From assembly GCA_037501455.1 (NCBI GenBank), contig CM074865.1:3669001-3733000 (forward strand): a stretch of 64,000 nt of DNA, written 5' to 3'. The notes under the pieces were generated by a model that worked only from the letters and a program-made list of their open reading frames with translations, made no database searches and was not told where the DNA came from. Made by a program: the position numbers and the translations under genes. This stretch comes from Lantana camara (Eukaryota > Streptophyta > Magnoliopsida > Lamiales > Verbenaceae). Positions 46,401-57,419 of the stretch are shown piece after piece (within the stretch, counting starts at the first letter, position 1; the number at the start of each line of letters is the position of its first letter).

Positions 46401-49400
46401 AAAACCAAGTCACATCCAATAAAAATAGAAAATTTTAGGTTAAATGTAATTCGATCGAATCTAACCGATTATAATTAGATCAAATTTGACAGGGTTAAGT
46501 TCGGTTAGAATTACCATGGGAACAAGCTATTAGACCATCAATTCAAAGGCCATAAATAACAACCGCAGCAAACAATATTGCAGGGTCAATGTGGTGCTTA
46601 TATTAATTACACTAGTCAAGCTTTTATTGATTAAAGAAGATAGACATGTTTTCTTCTCAGATAATGACTCAATTAAAAACAGAGAGGGGAAGAAATATTT
46701 TTGAAATTATTTGTTGGCACTTGGCAGTATAAGATTAAGCAGCAGCCTTTGTAAGTTTCACTATCCGTTTTGCCTCAAGTAAACTTCTACGTCCACTTTC
46801 GAATTTGTGCTCAACTAATTATAAGAATTAGTATACATACCATGGAGGTTGTTGTTCCCTAGATCCAGCTCGTTAAGCTGTGCCATATTGTTGCACATAT
46901 CATCTGGCAGCACACCTAATGGAGAACTATTCGTGAGATCAATGCATTTCATGTAAGAGCCTGTAATAAAATTATACTTCCTAGTCCAACATTTCTATTG
47001 TTGAAGGGAGAGATGACATGAGAACTGATTGTTTGAAAGGTTCAAGATTTCCATTGTTGATATGTTGAAGATGGAGAGTGGTAATTCACCTGCCAAACCC
47101 GTTGTGTATGCAATGATACAAGAAAACATGGAGGGGCATGGTAAAATTTGTCATTCAAAGATAATTTAATTGCTTGGAGGCTGTGGACATACCTGTGAAA
47201 CTATTGTTGTAGAAACTAATAACTCGAAGAGAAGACATGTTGAAGATAAAAGTTGGAATTTTCCCTGTTAGAGAGGTGCCTTGTACACTGAGAATCTGTA
47301 GACGTGAAAGATTGCCGAGTTCCAACGGAATTCCGCCTAAATATGCAGTCGAAAACATGAAATTTTTTCATTTTGTGTCCCGCCTCAAGATAAAAGTATT
47401 ACTCGTCAAAGTTAAAGTACCGATTTTTAAAAATGAAGTATAAAAAGGAAAACGAAATAAGTAAGAGTATGGGGAGTGAAGTTAAATTATAAAGTTGAAT
47501 TGGGGAGTTAGTATAAACGGGGAGTTGCATGGAATTTTTTTTTCATAGGATGGAGAGTTATGAATTATTGCCCCTAGAGTAACATTTTTAATCTCTTGAA
47601 CTCTAAAATTATTACTTTTTATTTTTTTAATCACTCCCTCAAGGTGTTATTGTATATTTGTCTTTTAACTTTTTCTTTTTTTCTCACCATATTTCATTTT
47701 TTTATTATATATTTTTATACTTTTTTCCATATATTCTGATTTTTATTTTGTATTACCCTTTACATATTTAATTATATTAAAAATAACTATACAATAAATA
47801 TTAACATAAAAATTTTAATTTAATACACATTTAAATAATAATAATTTCATTATTTGTACCCTCATAGATTAGACCGTGCGTGGATTACTAGTATATGTAT
47901 CAACTAATAAAATAAAATAATAAAATCTAAATCTAAATATAAAATAAAATCAATGCAGAAGTTGCTGTGGATATTGCTGAGAACAGAGGAAAAGGGAAGC
48001 CGGTGGAAATGTTATGTTTTTTTGGAAGCAGAGTTGAGTAAACGGCGTCGTTTGGGAAAGCGCGGATCTATTAATAAAAGAGTGAAAATGGAATATTTTT
48101 GTCTCCTTAGCAATTTTGATTAATATTGCAATTAGCCAATAAACTTCCTTTCTATTGGTTATTATGGCCAGAGACACATATATATTTGTATGGCTGTAGG
48201 TTGGGTTGTTTTTCAGCTTGGAATGAGAATTTGCCTTTCTTCTCTCTCTCTCATATGTGTTATTCCTTTTCTGCTTCTGTCAGCTTTATTGCACACATAC
48301 TCTCACGCACTCACTGTGTTGTGATTTGGTTGGTGAGTGAGTCTTTTTGTTACACCATCTTCTTCACTTCCACCCCCAATCCCAAAAGCAAAAGAATTCA
48401 GAAGGAGTCTGTGAAGGTGTGGAGAAAAGAAAAAGAAAATGTAGGGGATGGTGGGGAGTCTGTGATTTGGTAGTGGCGCCGGATCTGCGGATTTTGCATA
48501 CGCCATGGGGACAGGGGGTTGGGGTTGGGGTGGCGGCGGCGATTTTGTAAGGTGGTGGTGCTGGCTATTTTGTGTGGTTGGTGGCGGTGGCGATTTTGTG
48601 CAGTGGTGGTGCCGGTGATTTTGTGTGGTGGGGTTGGGGTGGTAGCGGCGCCAATCTTGTTGTGCTTGAGTTGTTTCTTGTTCTGATCTTGTTCGGCGGT
48701 TTTTCGTTTTAATTTTTCATTTTTTATGTATTCCCATTGAACGGGAAATTCCCGAAAAATCCCCATATGAGAACTCAAATTCCTCTTTACTCCCCACTTT
48801 CAAAAAAGTTCATCTGAACTCCTTAGATGACAAGCCAAATTCCCTTTAACTCCCCATGGTTGTATAAAAATTCAAGAATCGCGTACCCGAAATCACGTAC
48901 TTAAATGCCCAAATGATGTATTTGCCAAATACATCATTTGGGCATTTAAGTACGTGATTTCGGGTACGCGATTCTTGAATTTTTATACAACCATGGGGAG
49001 TTAAAGGGAATTTGGCTTGTCATCTAGGGAGCAAATGAGAACTTTTTTAAAAATGGGGAGTTAAAGGGAATTTTTTCAACTTTTAGGTACTATTCATAGA
49101 AAACCCCTTTATTGAATATATATATATCATTTTTTTAATTTGATATATATATATAAATAATTTTTCTTTTTCTTTTTTTTAATTGATATGTCAACCATCT
49201 ACATGTACGTCATGTAAGTTTTATAAATAAGTCAGCAAAAAAAAAAAAAAAAAACAAATTCGCCCGAATTGAAGCCACAAGGAAAAAATTAGGACTTTAG
49301 TTAATTTTGATCTAAATCAAACAATAATTATAAAAAAAATATAAATTGAAGGATAAGATTAAAAACATAATATAAAAAAGAATTAAGTTTGGAAATGTGT

Positions 49401-49862
49401 ATGATTTTTACAATTTTACCTATATAAATACAGCATGGAAAACCATCTGTGCGTATTCGAGAGTTACATGAACAAATTTGAAAATTTACTTATTTTTTGA
49501 TAAAATGGAACGAAAATTGATTTAAATTAAAAAAAACAAAACAAAACAAAAATGGCATCTTAATTTAAACATTTTCGACATTTGTGTTGAATTTAAACAT
49601 TTCCTCTCTAGAGAGGAAAGATTAATTTGCTTAATCTTATGGTGCCAACAACTAATTTCCAAAATATTTTATGAATATTTTGGAAAGATTAATTTGCTTG
49701 AAAGTAATATATATTATGAATGTGTTTTATGTGAACATATTTTTTAAGAATTTTAAATTAATTAACAAAAATTTAAATTCTTAATTTAGAATAACTACCA
49801 AATTAATTAAATTTCTAATTTTGTTAAATTTAAAATAAAAATAAAACTCTCCAACTAATTCA

Positions 49863-49896
<34 letters not shown>

Positions 49897-51483
49897 GACT
49901 GTTACTACCCCCACCCCCAACCTTGCTTCCTCCGAAATTTGGCCATCACCATCATAGCCTCCACCAAAGTTCCAGATCCACCATCCAAATCCCCCACCCG
50001 TTCCCGTCGCTGTTCCTACCGCCGCCACCAACACAATGCAGATCTGCCGTCCAACTCACCCACTCGTTTACCACAACCGATTCGCTACTTCTACCGCCAC
50101 CAGCGTCCCCCACAATCTCGCCTCCAACATCACGCTCAACATCCTTCCTCTACCTGCAAAATTCTTGGCTGATTTTGTGCTTTGTTTTCGTGTGCATGAT
50201 TATTGTGCGGGATTTCAAATCGGATATGTGGTGGTCTGATTTTGGCAGTGGTGATGCGATTTGAGCTGAGCTGGTGGTGGAGGTGGCGGGTCTGCAAGAG
50301 ATCTGGTGGTGTTGGTGGTGGTAGCAGATATTGTGGTGATAGCGGTCGTGGAAGATCAATCGGTGGTGGCGGTGGCAGTGGCAGTGGCAGAGCAAATCTG
50401 TTGTGGTACAGTTAGATGAGAAGGAAGGCAGAGGTGGCTTTGGCAGGTTGGGGGTGGCCGACTGGTAAGGAATTGTTAGGGGTGGGGGAAGGGTGTTTAT
50501 GTTTTTTAAGTTTTATTTTTTAATTTGTACTAGAAATTTAAATAATTTGCTTTTTTTGCTAAATTAGAAATTTTATTATTTTGTTAGTTAGTCTAAATTA
50601 GTTTTTGTTAATTAATTTAAAATTCTTGAAGTAATATGTGGATATAAAACATATACTAATCTATGTTACACACAGTTTTATTATAGGATATCTTTTAATT
50701 TTCCATGTGTGTATATATATATTTTTTATTTTTTTTTAATTTCCATAAGACATCCACATAATCTTTAATTGGCCCAGTCAGTAAAAAAAAATCCCCAATT
50801 TAGGCCCAAAATCATGCCACATCGGACTAAAATTGCAAAACGTTTTAAATTAAAGGATAAAATTGAAAACACGATATAAAAAAAGAGTGAAATTCGAAAA
50901 TGTGTAAATTAAAATATATATGATTTTACTTGTTTTTTATAACATCTCTGAACTATAATGAGATCTCCATTTATTAAAATATTTTTTTAAAATTTTATAT
51001 ATTACCATTCTTTTTAATATAATTAAAAAAATATAAAAGAGGATAAAATTGCAAGATTCATCCTCTAACTTAAACTTTTTCAGACTTCGCACCTCTTTGA
51101 TTTTATTTTTTCAATTTTACCCTTCAATATTTAATTTTACATAATTGTTCTATTTTTTTAATTTTTTAATTTTGCATTTTTATTAAGTTAATTAATGTGG
51201 CAACTTTTTAATTATTTTTGGACACCATTGATGAGTTTAGTCCAATCACCTACACAGCAACTTGGCTTGGATGTGCGTGGATTAATTTGGAAAATATTAT
51301 GTATTTCAATAAAAATCAAATAGAAATTATGAAAAATTAAAAATTGAAGAACAAAAATCAAAGTTCGAGGACGAATTCTTGCAGATTTGCCTAAAAGACT
51401 AGTGATAAAACACAATAACAATGATTCCTTGTATATGAAGGGGACAAGTAATATTCCTTGTACTTTAGGGGATACATATGGTA

Positions 51484-51525
<42 letters not shown>

Positions 51526-52361
51526 TTTTTTTTAAATTTATAAAGTGCATGCTCAAGATACATGTCAACTCTAAATTAGAAAACCTACATACCTTGGAAG
51601 TTGTTATCTCCGAGATACAATGTTTCCAGATTGCTCAACAGACCTATTGATCTTGGAATGCTGCCATTGAAATGGTTAACCGACAATGCCAACTTCTCCA
51701 GGTTTTTGCACTTGTAAATATCAAATGGAATTTGCCCATTAAGTAGATTAGCAGAGAGATGAAGCACAGTAAGTTGTGAGGTATTATTGCACATGTCATT
51801 TGGCAACACACCCGACAGACTATTGTACATGAGAGCAATTTGTTTGATCCTCGACATGCTGAAGATCTCATGAGGAATGGATCCTGTAATAAGGTTATAG
51901 TTCAAGTTCAATATTTCCAGTGAAGAAAGATTGCCAATTTCTCGTGGGATTTCTCCACCAAGAGAGTTGTTGGCCAATTTGAGTATCCTCAACCGTCGCA
52001 GATTAGAGAGCTCGTGGGGTATGAAGCCCCTGAAGTTGTTGAGGCTGAGGTCTAATGAATCGAGGAATGTTAAGTTTCCAAGATTTGGAGTGAGATGAGT
52101 GGCTTGAAAACCGAAGCCGGAGAAATTAAGGGCCGTGACTCGTCGGGTGGTGCTGGTGGTGCAGGATACACCAATCCAGGTGCAAATGGATGCATTGGTG
52201 GACCATTTTTTGGACAATATTTGAGAAGGGTCTGAGGTTATTGTGGATTTGAAAGCAAGAATTGCTTTTTCATCTTCTGGTGAAACAATTTCAGCTAAAG
52301 AAATTGTTGTGATACTGAGCAAGAACATTAAGACAGCAATGATGACAGAAAGTTTCTCCAT
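40435..52361 (-). CDS. LRR receptor-like serine/threonine kinase, LRR-XII type, non-RD (6 exons, 1148 aa)
   Basis: Exons in transcript order: 52361-51593, 47336-47193, 46960-46841, 44633-44562, 43076-41082, 40781-40435. Every junction is GT-AG and in phase. The N-terminus has a signal peptide (about residues 1-24), an LRR N-cap (DEKAILAFKSTITSDP) and about 23 LRRs. A transmembrane helix (PPICVVVAALFAVFLILL) lies near residue 825. The kinase has GSGSFGSV, the VAVKVF lysine, HCDLKPSN (Cys in place of Arg: non-RD), DFGMAKL and GYMAPEYG. LRR-XII kinases such as EFR and XA21 act as immune receptors at the plasma membrane. The ligand here cannot be inferred. Exon 3 (46841-46960) has lost about nine LRR residues compared with the related stretch in exon 1. 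The long introns are unusual, so exons 2-4 need transcript support. Confidence 0.75.
43130..44500. repeat. Inverted-repeat element enclosing GC-rich sequence, in a kinase intron
   Basis: Arms at about 43215-43420 and 44320-44495 are complementary (GACAAAATTRYAAAAATC at one edge, its complement at the other). Between them lies GC-rich CCGCCG-type sequence (43730-44160) unlike the AT-rich surroundings, followed by a TA-rich piece. This looks like a Mutator-like or Pack-MULE-like element that captured genic sequence. No clear target duplication was found. Confidence 0.5.
44080..46154 (-). repeat. Direct duplication carrying LRR exon 4 of the kinase
   Basis: 44080-44725 and about 45440-46150 are similar throughout, including the intron repeat and the 72-bp LRR exon. 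The copy near the 3' side (44562-44633) keeps both splice sites. The other (45983-46054) has CT where the donor GT should be, so it is probably skipped. Confidence 0.8.
45983..46054 (-). pseudogene. Dead duplicate of LRR exon 4
   Basis: Encodes NIPKQIGNLTMLNHLWLDYN and so on, one LRR, with a good acceptor (TTCACAG) but a broken donor (CAG then CTATGT instead of GTATGT). It lies between functional exons 3 and 4. Confidence 0.8.
46990..47093 (-). pseudogene. Truncated copy of the start of kinase exon 5 (LRR remnant)
   Basis: Reads GELPLSIFNISTMEILNLSN and then hits a stop. It matches the opening of exon 5 at 43076, including the preceding acceptor-like GGCAG. It lies between exons 2 and 3 and would truncate the protein if included. 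Confidence 0.65.
47340..48780. other. Kinase intron 1, part: AT-rich repeats, no gene
   Basis: At 48400-48520 it shares a stretch (GAGTCTGTGAAGGTG, then GATCTGCGGATTTTGCAT) with 45244-45340, so it is another member of the repeat family in these introns. G-rich GGTGGTGG-type sequence lies at 48530-48650. ORFs here have no recognisable motifs. Confidence 0.45.
48781..49070. repeat. Near-perfect fold-back palindrome, about 290 bp
   Basis: The arms 48840-48924 and 48926-49010 are reverse complements with a 1-base centre at 48925. Weaker complementarity extends to about 48781 and 49070. The ends carry CTCCCCA/TGGGGAGTTAAAGGGAA. The transcript would form a long hairpin. It is probably a fold-back MITE. 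Confidence 0.92.
49720..50660. repeat. Second inverted-repeat element enclosing GC-rich sequence
   Basis: Arms at about 49718-49830 and 50560-50655 are complementary (TTTTAAATTAATTAACAAAA and its complement). Between them is GC-rich sequence beginning with a (CCG)n run at 49864-49890, then C-rich and G-rich halves. Same architecture as 43130-44500. The ORFs inside (49923-50264 and others) are low-complexity and not convincing genes. Confidence 0.5.
50661..51592. other. Kinase intron 1, end: AT-rich with microsatellite
   Basis: A (TA)n run of about 40 bases lies at 51484-51523. A repeat at about 50750-50940 resembles 44270-44480 and 49200-49430. No gene. Confidence 0.6.
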
Positions 52362-52374
52362 TGGACGATTTAAT

Positions 52375-52800
52375 TGTGTAGTTTGGAGCTCTAGGTATCA
52401 ACAATGAACTATATCTATTATCTTCTACGAAATTTATACCACAAAAGGAGAGATCTTTTACGTGTAGTTTGGGGTACACAAGAAAAGTCCAAGAAACCGA
52501 AACCGAAACCAAAATAACTGGGATTGACTCTTTAAGTCTTTGCTACAGTTTAAGAATTCTGCTTCCATATATCTACGTGTAGTTTGGGGTACATGAGGAA
52601 AGTCCAAGAAACCAATAAACCAAATAACTGGGATTGACTCTTTTAAGTCTTTGCTACAGTTTAGGAAGTCTGCTTCCAATATTTACGTGTGGGGTACAAT
52701 ACATGAGGAAAGTCCAATAAACCATTTGCAACCAAATAACTGAGATTGACGCTTTAAGTCTTTGCAACCATTTGGGAACTCTGCTCCCAGTAAGTTGGTT
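52375..52800 (-). promoter_or_regulatory. Promoter region of the kinase with three tandem repeats of about 110 bp
   Basis: Units at about 52459-52571, 52572-52684 and 52685-52795 share ACGTGTAGTTTGGGGTACA and TAAGTCTTTGCTACAGTTT. The minus-strand core near the start (52400-52421) is the same as the core at 30470-30491 upstream of the kinase pseudogene. Such repeated upstream units could modulate transcription, but that is an inference. Confidence 0.7.
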
Positions 52801-52914
52801 CAGATAAGATAAGATATAAAGGGATGCCTTTAACAAATATTTTTTTTTATAAACCATCATGAAATACATATTTAATTCTTTAAACCATTTCACTCTATGC
52901 CAACTTATACTAAT

Positions 52915-53060
52915 ATCAATTTGCCATAAACAAAGCTCGAATCTTTTCTAGTTCAGAAACAACTTGGCTTATGCTGATTCTGCCTGTTTGATGGCGAAAA
53001 AACTAGGCATTCGATTGCCACACACACAACAGACGACAGACATCGCTCTTTAACTGCCAA
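52915..53060 (-). pseudogene. 3' fragment of another LRR receptor kinase
   Basis: Similar to the last 140 bases of the kinase ending at 40435 (same order of GCTGATTC, GGCGAAAA and CATTCGATTGCCAC on the plus strand), but with indels and no upstream kinase. Only about 550 bp separates it from the start of the intact gene, so the cluster arose head to tail. Confidence 0.75.
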
Positions 53061-53195
53061 GGCCAATAAAAAAGTTGGATAAAAAGACTTTCAAACCACA
53101 ATTAAGTTTTTGTGAGATACTTTCAAAGAGAAACACCTTGGATAATGTATGCTCATGGCCTCAATTGTTCAAAGAAAACTTACTAACCTTAAACG

Positions 53196-55035
53196 ACCAG
53201 GCTTTTTCCTATCAGAATCTTCTGTAAGCAATTGAATGTTTGAATTGCAGAATCAATATCATCTTGACCAGTAAGAAATACAAGAATGTCTCCCATTGGC
53301 TCCTACAATAATGCAAGATTGAGATATCATTAAAATAAAATGCATTATGAGTCAAGTAAATCACCATGATCATGTAAGGACAAATGCGTAAGATGAGAAT
53401 TTCAGACTTGGATTACCTCTTCATGAGTAGAAAATTATAGTCGGAATTGCAACACCGATATTGTCGGAACAGGATCCTAAACATAAAAAATTAGCACATT
53501 GAGTCCTCCTTGCCGGACATGTGAAGATTACAATTATGAGATATCCATGATTAGTTAATAAAAACTTTAACTAGATTATACATTTGTACCTAAAAAATAA
53601 AAAACTAGATTATACATACCCCAACAGACAAAACAGCAGGCTCTTTGCTTGGCCCATGTTCTCATCATCTCGACATTGACGTTTTCGGCTTAATTTGGTC
53701 AAATATGAAAAGAATAATTTCAATAACCCCAACCCATAGCAGTGAATATTACCAAGACAGTGAGATTCAAGAAACCTGGTACATAAAGAAAGAAGCTATA
53801 GATTTGGCTTCAATTGTAGCTAATGCGATGACAAGACGAACCTCAGGGCCGCCTTTGAATTTGTTTACAAATCATTAGTTGTCTCAAATTAATAAAATAA
53901 ACAAAAATAATACATTGATTTTAAGGGAAACAATAGTATCACAGTGACCACAAACTCAAAAACCGACTAGTTCTTGCTTAACAAAGGATCATACATCATT
54001 TCTCTCAGCAAAACTCCATCAGTGAGAAATTTTATCGGTATAAATTTCTGTAGAAATAAAAGGTTTCATAATAGAAAATTCCGATTTTGATTGTTATTGT
54101 TTCAAATATTAAAAGATAATAACCTGATTAGCACGAGGCAGGCCAGAATACAATCAATCCTGCAGGAGAACAAAAAGGGGGAATGGGAAAGTTAGGTAAG
54201 ACAAATTTAAAAAATTTACTAAGTTAGTTTACCTTAAAAAAAAAAAAATGGAGAGAAAAATAAGAGAAAAACTTCAAACTATGATGGTTTGTAAAGGAAC
54301 AAATGCCATAACACATTACGATTTTCAGAAATATTTTCAAAGAAACTTTCTGGATGATTCTTAAAAGAAATTTGCACATTAAGATCATGACCTCAATTGT
54401 TTAAAAAAAAAAAAAAAACAAAAAACAAAAAACACTTGTTAGATTTAGCTTCAATTGTAGCTGATGCGATGACAATACGAATCATTATTTGTCTCAAATA
54501 GATAAAATAAACGAAAATATATTGATTTTCACAGAAGGGAAACAATAGTACCAGAGTGACCACAACCTCAAAAACCAACCAGTACTTGCTTAACAGAGGA
54601 TCATCCGTCATTTCTCTCAGCAAATTAACTGCATCAGTGAGAAACTTTATCCATTTAAATTTCTGTTGAAAAAAAAGGTTTCATAATAGAAAATTCAGAT
54701 TTTGTTTTTATTTTTTCCAATATTAAAAGATAATAACGCAGGCCAGAATACAAAGGCAATACAATCAATCCTGCACCAGAACAAAAAAGGGGAATGGGAA
54801 AGTTCGATAAGGCAAATGTAACAAGTTAGTTTACCCAGAAAGAAAGAGAAAAATAAGAAAGGAACTTCAAAATCATGATGGTTTCAAGAGGAACAAATGG
54901 CATAACACATTAAGAATTGCACAAATATTTTCAAGGAAACCGGCCTCAATTGTATAAAGAAACCTTGTTAGACTCTTATTACCAAGAGGCTTTGTTAACT
55001 ACCAAGAATGTCTCCGTTGGCTCCTACAACGTAGC
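53196..55035 (-). pseudogene. DEAH-box RNA helicase pseudogene (DHX35/DEAH9-like), internally duplicated
   Basis: Exon-like pieces on the minus strand carry helicase motifs: FLTDGVLLREMMYDPLL (about 54040-53975; second copy about 54645-54575 as FLTDAVNLLREMTDDPLL), PEVRLVIALATIEAKS (about 53855-53805; second copy IRIVIASATIEAKS at about 54481-54440), and EPMGDILVFLTGQDDID (53302-53250, with a broken copy near 55030-55000). The SAT motif has become LAT in one copy. The rest of the helicase, including the Walker A and DEAH boxes, is absent, and stops are present. The tandem duplication unit is about 620 bp. The intact family acts in pre-mRNA splicing or RNA remodelling. Confidence 0.85.
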
Positions 55036-55261
55036 AAGATTGAGGCATCATTAAAATAACATGCATTACGACTCAAGTAAATCGCTCTATCCCGGTCACG
55101 TTCCTAATACAAGCAATATTCAGAATCCATATAAAATTAAACAAAGTCCAATCAACATGATTTATCATTTAACCAATAACAATCTTCATGGCTCTTCAAT
55201 AAAGACGCTCATTGTGCCCAAAGTGCAAGGACACAGTCCAGTAGGCATATATATATATACT

Positions 55262-56758
55262 TCTATCTAGGCCCGTAAATGGGTAGGGATTTCCCAGGCC
55301 CAGAACCAGGTCCAATATTTACCCATTAATTAAGGCTGGGGCCAGACCCATTAAATCCCCATTTGAGGCTGAAAAATGGGTAAAACATAGGCCCATTTCT
55401 ATTGGCCCAGCCCTCTTGTTTTTAAATTATTGGGCCTAGGGCCTGGGTCCGGCATCAAATTTTTATTAAAACAAGATTTCCCATAAATATAAGTTAGCTT
55501 AAATTTAACGCATGACAACTAATTATTAGTTAATAAGAGTAAATTTACCAAGAAAAAAAATGATAATATTCAAAATTTACTTTTTCAATTATTTATTTGA
55601 TAATAATGAAAAAGCCCAAACATCTCCTGAACCAAAATTTTATGTAGCTTCTTAATTTAGAAAAATTTGTCATTTCAATATGAGTCCATTATTAAGCCCA
55701 ACCCACTAAATAATGCTGTCCGGCCTCTCATTAATTTGAGTCCCGGGTTGTCAATCCGAATTTTATTATACCCGTCCGATAAAAAAATTTCGATAAATCA
55801 TATCCGATTATAAATATTTATTATTCGAAATAAATGATTTTGTTTATAATTATTTGAGACAAGTTAACTTAGATATATTAATAAAGGTAATATATTTTTC
55901 TTGAGTAAAGGATCCAAATTTTATTATTGTTTAAAATGATAAATATATAAAATTTTAATTTTACTTAATACTATTTATTAGTAAATAATTTATTTAATTA
56001 AATATTATATATAAAATTTTTATTTAGATTTTTAATATATTTCAATAATAATACTTTTTTATTTACACGTGTAATTGTCTAGATTGATATTGAAACATAT
56101 ATACATTAATTATTCTACGTCCTGATGATTTAAAATAAAAATCCTCTGAGGTTTTAAATGTATATTCATCTCCTACTAAGGTATCAAAAGCAAACGGAAA
56201 AACATGTGAAAGATTACCAATTATATGGCAAGAGTGAGTTTCTCAAAGGAATAATCCGGGTAATTAAGGAACGCAGATATTGAATTTGATTTTAATTATT
56301 TTATGACCATTAACAAATTTGGGTTGTTAATTAAGGAAAGTGGGTTGTTAATTATTTTTGCTTATGGGCCACTAAATTGACATTCAAACCTTAGCACTTG
56401 CATTATTCTCGATATTTTGTGGTTTTGTGGCTACGTTGTAGTGCTTATTTTTTATATAAATTGGTGTCGGGATGTATTTTCGTATTTTCAGTGCAACAGG
56501 GTCATTTTCTAATTTAATGGAGTATTTGGGGCTGAAATTGAAGATTGTTGATTGATCCTGTGACCACGAGTAGTTATGGGCCGTGAGTGATGCTGCTAGG
56601 AACCCATGATGAAGAGGGTTGATTTTATTGTGAAGGTAGAAGGCCTTAATTGCTTGGGCTGAGAATTGGAAGCTGAATTAAATTGGAGAAGCCCACCTTG
56701 AGGGGAATTTAGGTAGCAAGTTTTGGCATTTGCATGAAGAGTCCGTGGATGATTAGGA
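55262..56758. other. Intergenic repeats, including a diverged inverted copy of the hAT MITE
   Basis: 55262-55490 is a GGGCC-rich degenerate repeat starting AGGCCCGTAAATGGGTAGG. The stretch 55757-56080 matches, in reverse complement, the interior of the MITE at 56767-57415 (CCGATTATAAATATT region). No gene. Confidence 0.5.
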
Positions 56759-56766
56759 GTCAAGAT

Positions 56767-57415
56767 TAGGGCTGTCAACGGGTCGGATTCGGACCGGATC
56801 AGGAAATTCCGGATCCGAATCCGACAAGAAGATCCGATAACCGGATCCGAATCCGAATCCGAATCCTATAGGATTCGGATTCATTAATACCAAGTCCTAA
56901 TGTTAACGGGTCGGATCAGATCCGATAAAAGATCCGACCCGATTAACAATAAAATTTAAATTTTTTAATAAAGAAATAAATAAATAAAATATAAATATAA
57001 ATATATAATATTTAACAAATAATTATTACTTGATGAATTCTTTAATGATTTTGTGTATATGCATTTAAAATAGGTTAATTTAAGATTTTTAATAAAGAAA
57101 AACATATTGTTTAGAATAAATAATTTAAATTTTATTATTATTTATAGTGAAAATATGTGAAAATTTTAATTTTAATTATTCTATTTAATATTCTTTACTA
57201 ATAAAATAATTAATTTAATAAAATATTATAAAAAAATCGGATTCGGATCTTTAACGGATCGGATTCCTTAATTTCATATCCGATCCATTTATTTTGGATA
57301 ACGAATATTTATAATCGGATATGATCCATCGAACTTTTTTATCGGACGAATATGATAAAATTCGGATCGGATTCGGATCGAATACGGATTAAAATCCGCC
57401 CCATTAACAGCCCTA
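56767..57415. mobile_element. hAT-type MITE, 649 bp
   Basis: Termini TAGGGCTGTCAACGGG and CCATTAACAGCCCTA. An exact 8-bp target duplication GTCAAGAT lies at 56759-56766 and 57416-57423. Rich in GGATCCGAATCCGA near the ends, AT-rich inside. It interrupts an older sequence that continues on both sides. Confidence 0.92.
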
Positions 57416-57419
57416 GTCA

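Noticed and set aside
46841..46960. Rejecting kinase exon 3 as a pure relic
   Set aside because: It has lost part of an LRR, but both splice sites and the phase are intact, so I kept it in the gene model with lower confidence rather than calling it dead.
48303..48778. Minus-strand ORFs with Thr/His/Gln-rich repeats
   Set aside because: They come from GGTGGTGG-type low-complexity sequence; no family resemblance.
49923..50415. ORFs rich in Pro/Ser/His and Gly within the kinase intron
   Set aside because: They derive from C-rich and G-rich simple sequence in an inverted-repeat element. No domain or conserved start.
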